DNA of 64,000 nucleotides from the NCBI GenBank assembly GCA_018902385.1, contig JABSSW010000050.1:1-64000 (forward strand). The letters run 5' to 3'. Position 1 is the first letter of the stretch. Each line of letters starts with the position of its first letter. This stretch comes from Physcia stellaris. Its lineage: Eukaryota; Ascomycota; Lecanoromycetes; Caliciales; Physciaceae. Under the pieces are notes generated by a model. That model was not told where the DNA came from and did no database searches. It worked only from the letters and a program-made list of their open reading frames with translations. A program made the position numbers and the translations under genes. This document shows, piece after piece, positions 45,686 to 57,496 of this stretch.

Positions 45686-47554
45686 GTTCTATCCACCTCT
45701 CTGCTCTCCACCGTCAAGTAGAGCTTTGGAGAAGGCCGACCATCCGAAGAGTATCTAGAGTCGATGACGGAGGTAGGCGAGATGGGTCGACGCGGTGTGG
45801 CGGTGTCAGGATCGAATTATGTGTTCAATAAGGATGGTTGGCTGCGTAGGCAGTAGGAGCCGTCAAGGCTCATGAAGGATGTCACAGACAACCGTTGACT
45901 TGAAGAAAGAGTGAATGGAAAGCAGCGAGTGACTTGAACTTTGTGAAGGGAGTGAGCTGTGCCCAGGGAGGTGGTGAGGTTGTTTCGTGAAACGGTGGGG
46001 TCCTGTTTGAATCCGAGAGTCAGGAAGTTGCCCGACAGCTGAACCTTGTCAAACAGCCGACAAAGCGGCCGCCTAACAGTAGCCGTGTAATATTCCTCGA
46101 AGAGTGACGGGAAAAGGTCGAGAGCGAGGAGAGCAAGAAGGCAGCAGATGATGAAGGGGAGGAGTAGAGTCAAAGGGGGGTGCGAAAATTGTTTGTCTGG
46201 CGCGAATGTACTCGGTCGGCTGTAGGAGATACGAAGACTGGACCATTTCACCCAACTCCCTTTATTCGATACTACAGTGCGCAGTCTGGTTGAGTTTCTT
46301 TGATGAATCGGAGAAGGCTACCTAAACGCTGTACTGACTTAGCAACTTCACTCTCTAAGATCAATATCGACTTTGAATTCTTCAAGCATCAGGGTGATTA
46401 TCTTGCTAGCGGCACAGAGATGTCGAAATGTTAGAGAGACTGGTGAAACACACGAAGGCGCCCCTAGAGCTAAACGAATCAAGTGTCAAACAGGTGGATC
46501 TGCGTCATCCCGAGCCCAGCAATCCTCCTTTGTTCACTCAATCCTCGTTGGATACACCAAGCGTTCAAGCCTCCGCTTTCTTTACAAGGTATTAACCAGT
46601 GTGTCGATTAGATCCATCAGAATTTCGAGGAATCTCTTTCATCATGGGCAACCAAAAGTCTGTATGTGTATGATACCTCCACATATGATTGCTATACGAA
46701 GCACATCTGACTCATTGTCGTCACTATTCTTTCACTGGTATGACTGCCCAACGACACGCTCGTACAACCGTGCGTCCTTGCATCGAGCAGGTGACTTGGT
46801 GAAGTGCTGAGAATCCAGAGGGAGCGGAAGCTCGCGGGTGCAAGATTCTTCATCATCCTTGTGATACCGCCCTTGTTTCGTAAGAGATCTCTTCAGCTGC
46901 CTCTTAGTTACACATCAACCATGATTAGTCCTTTTGCGGGTTTCAACTGAGTCCATCAAGTGCAAGGAAAGTCATCTTACTATGTCAATAGAAATCTGGC
47001 CTTGAAGTTCTCCCCGTCATGTTATGGCAACAGTCGACCAGAACTCTTCGTGCCAGCAACATTGCCCACCGCGTTCGGCTTCCTGTGCCACTCGACAAGT
47101 AAAAGGACTGTAGACTCCGTCTCTCATTCAAAGTACAAGTTTCAGCGCTATTGATATCTATACAACATTAGCTTGAAGGTGTGGATCCTCGTTTGAAGGA
47201 CCTCTGACACACGCATCCTTCAGACTTGACGCCTTCTTGCAATAGTATTTATAGTGGTGCCTCATCCACTAGTGATGGAAAATGTCCTTGTTGTTATTAC
47301 CTTCTCCAGACTACGCACAATCTCATCAAAATCCCTCACCATTCTGCACATTCCAAGCGCTTCGCTTGTCGCGTGTTGCATGATTGGCATCAACGACAGA
47401 GCGTGGAAAACATCTCGTTAGAATGGGGAAATTCGATTGCCGCCTGGGCATCGCTTTATCGTTGCGTCAAAGTCCCTCGCTCGTTATTTTTGTTCGCTAT
47501 TCAAGGGGCGCTGCTAGGCCAAGGACACAAACCTGATAAACTTTGAAATCGACA
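45686..47554. other. Gene-sparse region upstream of STE11
   Basis: Nearly 1.9 kb without a supported gene. The part next to 45686 should be the STE11 promoter and 5' leader. Frames such as 46373-46810 (+) and 45817-46251 (-) have no recognisable domain, no consistent splice partners and composition like noncoding sequence. Confidence 0.4.
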
Positions 47555-48168
47555 ATGCGTTTACCTGGGACTTTGCTTTTCTTTCTGGGGTACTTTGCTG
47601 ACTTCGCGACTGCACTTATCCTGCCTGTGTCGATCGTATTGGATCGTAACCTCACCCGATCCCATGACCTCACAGCACTGTAAGTGGACATCTTCAATTG
47701 GCTCCAGTGACCTCTGGTTGCCTTATGCCATAGATTGCGCCTTATACTCGAACCAGGCAAGCAGATCGCCGATATCCAATTCCCGACTCTGCACTTATCC
47801 TAGAGCTTTCATTTTCTCCCGGCCCCCTTGCTATCCCGGAATACGCTACTCGAGCCTGCTTGCAAGCCTTCTTGGCCCAGCTCCTTCGCGAAATTCCCGA
47901 CGCTCTCGTCACACGGATTAGGGAAGAGAAAACAGAAGGTATTGAGGTTTCATTAAGAGCAACGAAACTGTCGCCGTATTACCCACTCTTGTACAAAGAT
48001 GCTGTGATAGCAACGAGGACACTCTTCAGCCACATTGTCAGGGAAAGCATCTATTATGAGTTGGATTTCAACCTTTACCAAACAATAAATATTGGTAGAC
48101 TTTGGAAGATGCAAGGGAAGCTTAGGGGGACTGATAGGACCGTCGAGAGGATATTATTGGGTGCTTAG
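47555..48168 (+). CDS. Doubtful small gene or gene remnant, unrecognised
   Basis: A tentative model. ATG at 47555 opens a hydrophobic N-terminus (MRLPGTLLFFLGYFADFATA) and runs to a good donor at 47680 (GTAAGTGG). An acceptor at 47733 continues into IADIQFPTLHL. A second frame, open from before 47803 to the stop at 48168, reads smoothly through LQAFLAQLLREIPDALV and SIYYELDFNLYQTINIGRLW. The two parts are in different frames and no GT-AG pair between 47734 and 47860 joins them. It could be a decayed gene, a gene with a misread intron, or chance. No family recognised. Confidence 0.25.
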
Positions 48169-48171
48169 AAG

Positions 48172-49073
48172 TCTCTTGAGTCACTAGATGATGGCTTACC
48201 AGTCCCGTTTTTAATACAAACATTGTTAGGAGCGACATGGGATGAAACACAATCTCAATCTGAGGTCATAGAACATACAGAAATTGACAAGCCTTCATTC
48301 GCCCTTGTTGAAATTGGGTCATAATGGTAGGACCTTGGCTACGTTCACTAAACAAACTCGTAGCATTTCCAGACGTCTGATGACGTGGCAAGTTTGACAG
48401 GACCAAAGACCAAAATGTAAAAACTTGCATTCTCCGAATCTGGATGATGTCTGGAAATGTGCTGGAGATGGGCGGGAATTTCTGGACGGTCCAATACAGA
48501 ATCAACAGCAACAATATCAAAAGCTCTTGAATTTCGACCTTGCTGGATGATATGGGGATTTGCACTGCTTTGAAAAGGGGGATGAGCACTCGAACGGCTT
48601 TCTATCCCTTCGATAAATTCCAATGGAAGTTCATGTATAAGCTTTACTTAGCTGAAGTCTGGAACTGAGATTGTGATAGTATTATGAAATGTTGCATTCC
48701 ATTACAAGGCAGGAGATCTGTCCTATTGCCCATCAGAGAGAGTGCTTTCGGAGCCACAACGGTGGACAAATGCCCGTAGAGACATATCGCGCTAGTCTCT
48801 TTCAGGGAGAGCTATTGGGACGGGAATTCGAGACAGCCCATCTCCAAGATATATTCACTGCAAAATCAACGACTGCTGGCGTTGGCATTCTCTGCATCGC
48901 TGCTACTTGGCATATGCAAGGCATAATCCGTAGTTGGACACTGAGTATGCACCATTCTAGAAGCCTGCGTGCTTGCGTGCCAAAACCTCAATCACTATTC
49001 CCCAGGAAGCGGTTTCGACGGTCATAAGCATCGTCTCGAGAGCACAAAGCACACCTGCCAAGGGTTCGGCAAG
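48172..49073. promoter_or_regulatory. Upstream region of VPS18
   Basis: About 900 bp before the VPS18 start. The VPS18 frame is open from about 48969 without an ATG, so an extra 5' exon here is possible. The 48689-49027 (+) frame starts with ATG but has no recognisable domain. Confidence 0.4.
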
Positions 49074-52038
49074 ATGCAGGACATGGAAGAGGAGTCGCTG
49101 CCTATCTTCAAGGTCGAGAGGGTACAGCTACAATTCGCCATTGCATCAGACTTTGTTGCTGCCCAGGTAGCCAACAATGTCCTTGTACTGGCTCTCTCTA
49201 CCGGCCGTATTTTGCGAATTGACCTTGACAGTCCTTCCGACATTGACGGTCCGTTCAAACTTATGACGTTTCACGGGCTCTAACCAATACTTTTACGTTG
49301 TCCACAGATATCGACCTGCCGAAGAAGACGACCGAGATTGGACTCATTCGCCGCATGTTCCTCGACCCTTCCGCTTCTCACCTCATAATCTCAACGACTC
49401 TCGCTGAGAATTACTATTTACATACTCAATCTCGACAACCAAAAGCTCTCTCACGATTGAGGGGTGTCAGTATTGAGAGCATAGCCTGGAATCCTTCCTT
49501 ACCCACAGCTTCTACAAGAGAGATTCTTGTTGGTGCTTCCGATGGGAATGTCTACGAGGTCTATATCGAGCCATCCAACGAGTTCTACCGTAGAGAGGAG
49601 AAATATATGAAGACAATATACAGAGCAGATGGTCCTGTAACGGGGTTATGGGCAGATTTGATTACCAACCGATCAGACCGAAGTAGGATCCTGATTGCAA
49701 CGCCGAACAGACTGCTACATTTTGTCGTCCAGTATAGTCAAGGTTCAATATTCACGAATCTGTTTGAGTCGGAGCCTCCTACGCAGTACGAGGTGTCACA
49801 AAGCTCAGGACCTACTACATCTACTTTACTAGTATCTCCCGATCCTCCCGATCTGTCCCCCGTCAGTAATAATGAAAGTCAACGTAGCTATGCATGGCTT
49901 TCGGCACAGGGTGTTCTACACGGATCGCTACGGAGTAAGATTACTACAGGTGATTTAGGCAGCAGTGTCTTCAACCAATCAAAGATGTTTTCAAGAGGTC
50001 ACATTCCTGCCTCGGAAAATACTAGCGGTCGTAAGAAAGCAAAGCAAGAGCCTATTTTTGGCGTTATGCCTTCACAATGGCATATCCTAAGCCTTGTTGA
50101 GGGCAGGATTGTGGCGACACAGCGACTCGACGAACGTATCGTGTACGATCAGGTGGTGCTGGAGCCTGGGGAGACAGCCCTTTGTCTGATTTCGGATCAG
50201 AAGAAGAATACCTACTGGCTGTTTACCACCCAGGAGATATATGAGATAGTCGTTACAGACGAAGATCGCGACGTGTGGAAGATCATGCTCCGGTCTCAAA
50301 AATTCGATCTGGCATCTCAGTACGCAAAGACGCCAGCACAGAAAGATGCCGTCTCAGCGGCCTCGGGGGATTATCTTATCAGTAAACGTCAATATATGGA
50401 AGCTGCAAACGTCTATGGCAAGAGTAGCAGACCATTCGAACAAGTAGCTTTGACCTTTATCGATCACGCTGAGCAAGATGCTTTGAGAAAATACCTACTA
50501 ACGAAACTTTCTATGTACAGAAAATCTGCGCTCATGCAACGTGTCATGATTGCCAGCTGGCTGGTTGAAATTTTCATGTCCAAGATGAATTCTTTGGATG
50601 ACACCATCACAACAAAGGCACAGCTTACGGAACATACCAATACAGCAAGCACCAGAGACGAACTTAGCGTGATTCGAAAAGAGTTCCGGGATTTTGTGTT
50701 GAGATGCAAAGCAGACTTGGATCCGAAAACTACGTACGAGATTATAAGCAGTCACGGAAGGGAACAGGAGCTCCTGTCATATGCTACCGCAATCGAGGAC
50801 AATAACTATGTCCTTTCGTACTGGATTCAACGAGAGAGGTGGCCAGAATCCTTGGAAGTCTTGAAACAGCAGATGGACCCAGAGATCTTCTACAAATACA
50901 GTAGTGTCTTGATGGTACACGTGCCGACCGAGCTCGTCGATATCCTAATGCGGCACACAGATCTTGATGCGCGAAAGCTCATACCCGCCCTTTTGAATTA
51001 CAATAAAGACAATAGTGTTCCTCTTGCCCAGAATCAAGCCGCACGTTATCTCAATTTCTGCATCAACGCACTTCAGTCGACAGATGGGGCAATCCATAAC
51101 ACCCTCATTTCGATCTACGCTTCCTCACCTACCACTTCGGAAACAGCATTGCTCTCCTATCTTTCGGCACAATCCCTTTCCAAAACCCCTTACTACGACG
51201 CCGATTTTGCTTTCCGGCTCTGCATACAACACTCCCGTGTCCAGTCCGCCGTTCACATTTACAGCTCGATGGGCCAATATACCTCCGCCGTCTCACTCGC
51301 TCTCAAATTCAACGAAATCGATCTTGCCTCCACAGTTGCTGATCGCCCAGCTGACAGTGACCCAGCGTTACGGAAGAAGCTCTGGCTTGCCGTCGCCAGG
51401 AAAGTGATCGAGAGCGAAGGGAAAGGAAGCATCAAGACAGCCATCGACCTCTTACACCGTTGCCCTCTTCTTCGAATCGAGGATCTCATCCCGTTCTTCC
51501 CCGACTTCGTCCAGATTGACAGCTTCAAGGCCGAGATCTGCGCTGCGCTCGAGAGTTACAGCAAGTCAATCGCGGCGCTAGATGCCGAGATGGACGCCTC
51601 AGCGACGACGGCAGAATCCATCAAAGCTGATATCAAGGCTTTGGGCAAGAGGTATGCTATCGTCGAGCCGGGCGAGCGTTGCAGGGTCTGCGAGCTACCG
51701 CTATTGCAAAGGCAATTCTTCGTCTTTCCCAGCTGTCAGCATGGCTTCCATAGTGACTGCTTAGGTAAGAAGGTATTGGAAGGGAGCGGTATGGCTATCA
51801 GGGGAAGGATCAAAGAGTTGCAGAGTAGCGCTGCTAGAGGTGGACCGCGAAGGGAGAAGGATGCGCGGGAGCTCGATGCTTTGGTTGCTGGAAGTTGGTG
51901 AGTCACCGATTTCGGTATGTTAGATGGAGACATCGTACTTATAACAACTGTAGTATCATGTGCGGTGATCTTGCGATCAAGCAGATCGAGGAACCCTTCA
52001 CCACAGCAGACGATGATGGACGTGAATGGGCCATTTAG
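49074..52038 (+). CDS. VPS18: HOPS/CORVET core subunit Vps18 (Pep3)
   Basis: Class C Vps protein of the endolysosomal tethering complexes. Exons 49074-49248, 49308-51897 and 51954-52038 give 949 aa. An N-terminal beta-propeller (Pep3/Vps18 block LPIFKVERVQLQF, DFVAAQVANNVLVLALSTG) is followed by a long alpha-solenoid and a RING-type zinc finger (CRVCELPLL, then FPSCQHGFHSDC). The last C-x-x-C of the RING (CIMCGD) is in the 3rd exon, so splicing is needed to complete it. The start is the ATG at 49074 (MQDMEEES); the frame extends upstream without an ATG. Confidence 0.92.
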
Positions 52039-55000
52039 GCTATCGAATGAGACAAGAATAAATGTACCCTGTTGCTCTTATTAAGGGTCTGGCTGGAGTA
52101 TTTTGCTCATTGTACCTAAAGTACTGGGACAAGCTTGTCTATCATCAGAAAAATGCAAATGCAGATTATCTAAAGTGTGAGATAGCCACGTCGCTCATAG
52201 ACCCGGTGAATACAACAAATACAGCCTCTAGCGTATTGCATTCTATCGAGTGCAACTTCGAAATTGACTACTCTTCAGGGCGGTGAGGCAATAAGTCACG
52301 GCCTGTATATAAACTTGACGCAAAACCGAAAACAGGTAAGTAAGAAAAGGTGGCGAAGTTGGAAAAAGGGAAAGGGCTTCTTTCAGAAAGATGGCTTTTT
52401 GGAAATGCTATCTCGATGTAAATGAACGAGAGTTCTGGAATTCGTGGAGATTCCGGCTTGGGGTACTTACTCTCCATGAATGCACGAAGCAGTATCGGTT
52501 CTAAATCAGTGCACTGGCTGCGAAAGGAGTTATTGCTGCTAGTGGCTGACGTCGTAGTACATAGCGTGTGTCCACGCCAAATCGAATCCCAAGGTTACTT
52601 CTACTCGTACGCAGGCAGGGTCCAGTTTTCAAATCTCCTACTCGTTGATGAGAGGCTACCAGAGAGCGTGAGGGTGTTGGGGGAAGTTACCGATGGTATA
52701 GCGACCATTCACAGGTTACGTACTGGAGCTTAGAGTGAGCTGCTCATGGATTTCAGGCGGAGGGCATGGGCAAGGTCAGTGGTCCCGAGCTTTGAAAGTG
52801 GCCTTATTACTACTGCTCGTGCTCACATTTGGTAGAAGTGAAACGTTCGAATTGGGAGGTGCAGATGGATAGAACAGGTCATACTTAAGCCTCAAAAGGG
52901 ACACGTACCCAAAATATTCACGCTGGAAAGCAATTGGGGGGTTTTCTTGAGAATTTGTGTAAGGACAAATCGATCTGTTAACCGCTTCTATTGGTAGCTT
53001 ATACGTAATGATCTAGGTGAAAGGCCGGTGGGCGAGCGAGGTACCCATGATGGGTCAGCAACAGGCGCTGATCAGCTGCCTGTTGGATGTAGTAATCATC
53101 TAATATCGAGGCTCTCTCTTCAACGCTGGACACGGCTTGGCTGCCGTCTCTCAAACACAGTGGACAGTTGAAGACGTATTGGACCTACGCTCTGCATCTC
53201 ACGGTCTCGAAGGTGGAATCGGAGTATCACTACTATCCCGAAACAGCAAGTTCTCACGATCGTGCATTCCTTTATTATTGCCCGGTACCTGAACAGGATT
53301 CTCGCCGCGCCGCCGGCACGAGTTTGGATACACTGTGCACGAGACCCACCTGTACCGTGGATACCAAGATACCCTCACACCGCCGAGATCTCATCTCCCC
53401 TGCATGCAGGTCAAGAGCGGTACCGGGTAGTGTGGTTTTTGGCATCCCGTGAGCCATAAGGTGCTTCCCGCCCCCGCATCGAATGCTCCTAGCGTGCTCA
53501 TTCGCTCAAGTCCAGGTAGTAGAGAGGTGGGTAGGTAGTTTAGAAGCGAGCGATGATCTTCCGGAGATGTGTCCTCTGCCGTCTAGTAAGGATGAAGGCG
53601 GTGAAAGAGATATTTTCGCAGGTGGTCGGTGTGACCGTGTGAAGAAGTGAAGGTGGCCCAGGCGTGGACGATCTGCCGTGGTGCAATTTACGTTAATGAA
53701 TTTGCTGGGTTCCAAGAGATGCAGCGCTAGCCTGAATTCCCAGATCTTCAAGTCCGGCTGGGTCGACCGAGATGGTGCGGTCTGGCGTTGGTTGACCGAG
53801 CTCTTAAACCTGCTGATGGCAAGAGGTACATAGTACATGTAAGCATTAACTATTTAGTGCAGACTACGAAATTGAATGCCATACTCCATTCAGCCATGGA
53901 ATGGTGGAGTAGCCAATGCGGGCATAGGGTGGCGGCATTTATCCAATCCTTAATGCATTGTAGTGAAAATGAAGTACAAGGTAAAGTGTGTGAAAGGAAG
54001 TACTAATACAGTTCTACCGCCGAAATAGACAAATGACGGGAGAAAAAGGTTAGATACTCCATAAAAGCTCGCTTAGAGTCTACCAAATCATGTCCTATCC
54101 TCCTTTTTACGTCTGGCTATGCAGACCGCTGGGAGCAAAAAACTAACAATATATGGTAGCTGCTTCTTGAGGGAGAAGTTGAGAGGAGAGGAAGGCTTGA
54201 GAGATCCCAAGGCCTCTTTCTGAAGCACTCGTGCTACATGGAGGTTGTCCGCACGGTCGCCATTGTAACATCTTCTTCCATCCCAGGTACTGCTGTGTTT
54301 GGAATCAAGCATGACAGTTTCACATGTACGAAGTTTCCCTTGCACTTTCATCCCTGGTCGGGTAATCGGTAGTCTGATGGACGGGATCAAATCTCTCAGC
54401 AATATTTTTGGGCCAGACAGATCATAGGCGAGACAAAGATTTCTTTCTCCTTCGATCTTGTATGACATTGGCGAGCTTTGAGAAAGCTCGAACGGATAGT
54501 TTCCTATCGACGAGGGGCAGCGACCAATCGGAATTCTCTGGTTCTGAGTCTGCAGAGGCTCTTCAGTGTCCGCATCGGTTCAGGTACTGGGTAGATTATG
54601 CAAAAAGCTGCGGGTGGAAAGCCGCTGCCTTTGGTAGACGTTGTTAGCCTGTTTCCAGCAATACGTAAGATTGTTGTACGAGTAGACGGTCCTTGGGGTA
54701 CTCTAGCATCTATCTTCAGGATTTGATAATGGTCTCATGTTGTCTGGTGCAATCCTTCCAATTCCATTGCTGTGGGTCTGCCATACATTCAACAAAGTTG
54801 TCCGACAAGCACTCTTCGATTGTAACCATAGCTTATGCTGTTCGGAGCGCATGTGAGAGGCAGTGGATGAATATGCGTGCATGTGGCAACAAGTCTCAAA
54901 CCTGTGATGCCCCAGCGAAAAAGCATAGAACTAGCCTTAGGGCTGGTGCTAGGATCTCCACGCATACTCAACGGTGAAGGGATGGGTAGCTGCAGGAGTT

Positions 55001-56250
55001 TGATCGAGTCCTTGTGGCTTCCTGCAGTGTGTAGTCGCCCTTGTGCAACAGAAGAGTCTCAGCAGGTTGGGTGTATCTGTTTGCCCGGCGAGAGTGGTTG
55101 CTAGGGAAGCAAGTGGCCTTTAGCGCTCATAGTCAAGTCTATTTTCAATCGTCCCGTTATCAATTCCCCGGCAATAATTCCCTCCGCACTTTTATTGCGC
55201 AAGACAACATGATGCAGGCAGAGCGATCGCGATGAAACGAAGTCGCTGTCAGGGAACAACAAGAGCGTTTGGCCTTTGATGGGCTCGCCAAGATGTGTCC
55301 AGCTAAGTGGGGGGGAATGCCTGAGGCCGGACTCTGAAGAAAGGGGACTGATTGGACTGACGGATGACTAATGCTGCACGGTGCACAAATGAGACGCCAT
55401 CGGAAATTGGTGCGTGCAGAGGAGGGGCATAGGCTCATAGCGGCTGCTCATTGTTATCGGCGAAAGACGTGGCCAGACCCTGGTGAATAATAAATGTTCA
55501 TAGGACGAAACAAAGGACGAAAAAGGCCAGCGACTGCTGACGTGCCTGCGGCAGTCGAGATCATCCCGGATTGGTCAAGACCCCAAGACCCTGCTGAAGG
55601 AGGGGTTGGAGCTGGTCCTCTGATCAAGCACAGCAACGCAGCTAAATCCTATCCGCAGCAGCTCATCTTCGAGCGACTGTTTGTTTGATTTGACCCTCTT
55701 GCAGCATTGCCTAAACGCCCGCCAACAGGAGATGCTCGCCTTCCATGCCTTCTGCATGACGATTACCCAAGGCCGATAAGTCACTAATCAATAATGGGGA
55801 CAAAGAGCCATCCTGGCGTGATCGAATAGGAAGATTCGTCCAAAAGCGCGAAAGAAGATGATGATGTGTCCTAATCTCCTAGTCGCCCTCTGCTCTCTAC
55901 CGCCAGCCCTCTGGTAGCCAACAAGAAGCGTAAGCGAGCACTAAGAACAGCCAGTCTCAGAACTGAAAGGCGCCGTCGGAGACAATAAGGGCCTGGAGGA
56001 GCTGGCCAACTGTAACTGGCTTAGCGATGCACACCTTCCACCCAATAGAGGCTGGCCCTACCTGTTAGGACGGGGAGTCAGGGCACTTGGCATGGAAATC
56101 CATGGAATTGCTGTCAGGGTCAGTCGGGTTGGCGTTAGTTGGGAGGTTGCCATGGTTCATGGATCTGAAGCCGGAAAGTTAGAAACTGCACGAGACCCCC
56201 AAGCGTTAGTGTGTTACCTTATCCCTTGGCAGAGCTATCCCCCTTTGGCT
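52039..56250. other. 4.2-kb gene-poor interval
   Basis: No supported gene. All open frames are short, have no known domain and lack coherent splice partners. I looked for tRNA B-box-like sequences and short conserved exons and found none. It may hold distal regulatory DNA for the downstream kinase, noncoding RNA or a decayed gene. Composition is ordinary, unlike the AT-rich block at the left. Confidence 0.4.
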
Positions 56251-57496
56251 TTCTTGACGCTGCCACTGCCCTCTTTCCCTTCTGCGGACTGGCAGCTGCT
56301 TCAATAAGCCAACTTTATCCCCACCCTTCCTCGTTCTTCCTCGAGTATCTATCAACAATCATGATCATCCTCCAAGCACTGTGACCAGCAATGACCTGAC
56401 TGTCTATTCAATCTCCTCCTTCAGTTCGCCACGGTCATTGTCGGTCTCTTGTCTGTTGACGTCTCCCTTGATAGCTCCCTCTCCAAACATTCCTCCTTGT
56501 CGCCTACGCAACTCGGTCCCACCCCTCCGGTTTCACCTCCGTCACCCATCCAAGCACGCATAAACTCACCACTTTGCAACCTCACTCTTACATCCTACTT
56601 CACCCTCCTTCTTCCACTGCTTGCTCGTCTTGATCCCAGCATCGACTCGACAGGCATCTGCTTCAATTCTGGTCAATTTGTTGCTGCCTTCGATGGTATC
56701 GACAACCTCCCTGTGACTCGAAAGCCTCACGGCAGCCTTGTCTGTCTCCGTCGATCTCGAAGTTTAAGCTTCACTGGTTATGCTACTGGTCTTTCCATCA
56801 CGACTGTTCAATTCTTGACGTTGGTCTCTGATATACCTCCCAACGCTCTCGAAGGATTGGACTCTTTCCCAGAACCTTCGACGAATCTACCACCTTGAGC
56901 TACCTCCGCAGCCATCTCACGAATCTACGCAGCGAAAAGATCTTGGTTTCTTTCCAATTCCTGTCGACCTATATCGACGTCCATTCTTTCGTCCCAAACG
57001 CCTCTAGTTCTACGCCCTCGTTTGCGACCTTCATCATACGCCTTCCATAATCCGATGTCAACATAACCTTTTCTTTACCAGTACAGTGTTCTGCTTTTCC
57101 AAACCGACTTCAGCCTAACCGCCTGCTCGGCCAACACGATAAATCTTCTTCCTTTGCACATGAGCCTTTGATAGAACGAGACGGAGTTTCAACGGTGTTC
57201 ATGAGCGAAAGGCGGAGGTGTATATCTAGCGTTTGCTTTTACTGTCCTAATCTTCCGACGACCGACTCGACAGCCACCAACTTCAAGACCTATCCGGATC
57301 ACAGTCTACTGCTCTGAGCACTTCAACTTCAAAAGTTGACAGCTGCCTCGAGTCCGCCTCAACCTCCCTCACCACCTGTCGGCATCTTGTGTAATATACT
57401 CTCTTCGAGCGTCCTTGTCGGTGCTCACTCGGTACAACTATCTTCGGTTTATTGCTATTCCGCATCCTATATTTACAACTTCTTTCCTCAACGTCA
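56251..57496 (+). promoter_or_regulatory. Probable pyrimidine-rich promoter/leader with uORFs
   Basis: About 1.2 kb of CT-rich sequence directly before the kinase ATG, resembling a fungal core promoter and long 5' leader. It carries several short ATG-started frames that stop before the main start, for example ATG 56361 (7 codons then stop) and ATG 56391 (2 codons then stop). A 149-codon open frame at 56449-56898 begins with TTG and I do not call it. Transcription start is not observed; the leader role is inferred. Confidence 0.45.

Noticed and set aside
46373-46810. 145-codon plus-strand gene
   Set aside because: Composition is noncoding-like, with no domain and no supporting neighbours.
54088-54468. 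126-codon minus-strand gene
   Set aside because: No domain, no splice partners, and no resemblance to any family I know.
56449-56898. 149-codon gene in the kinase leader
   Set aside because: It begins with TTG, not ATG, has no domain and lies in low-complexity CT-rich sequence.
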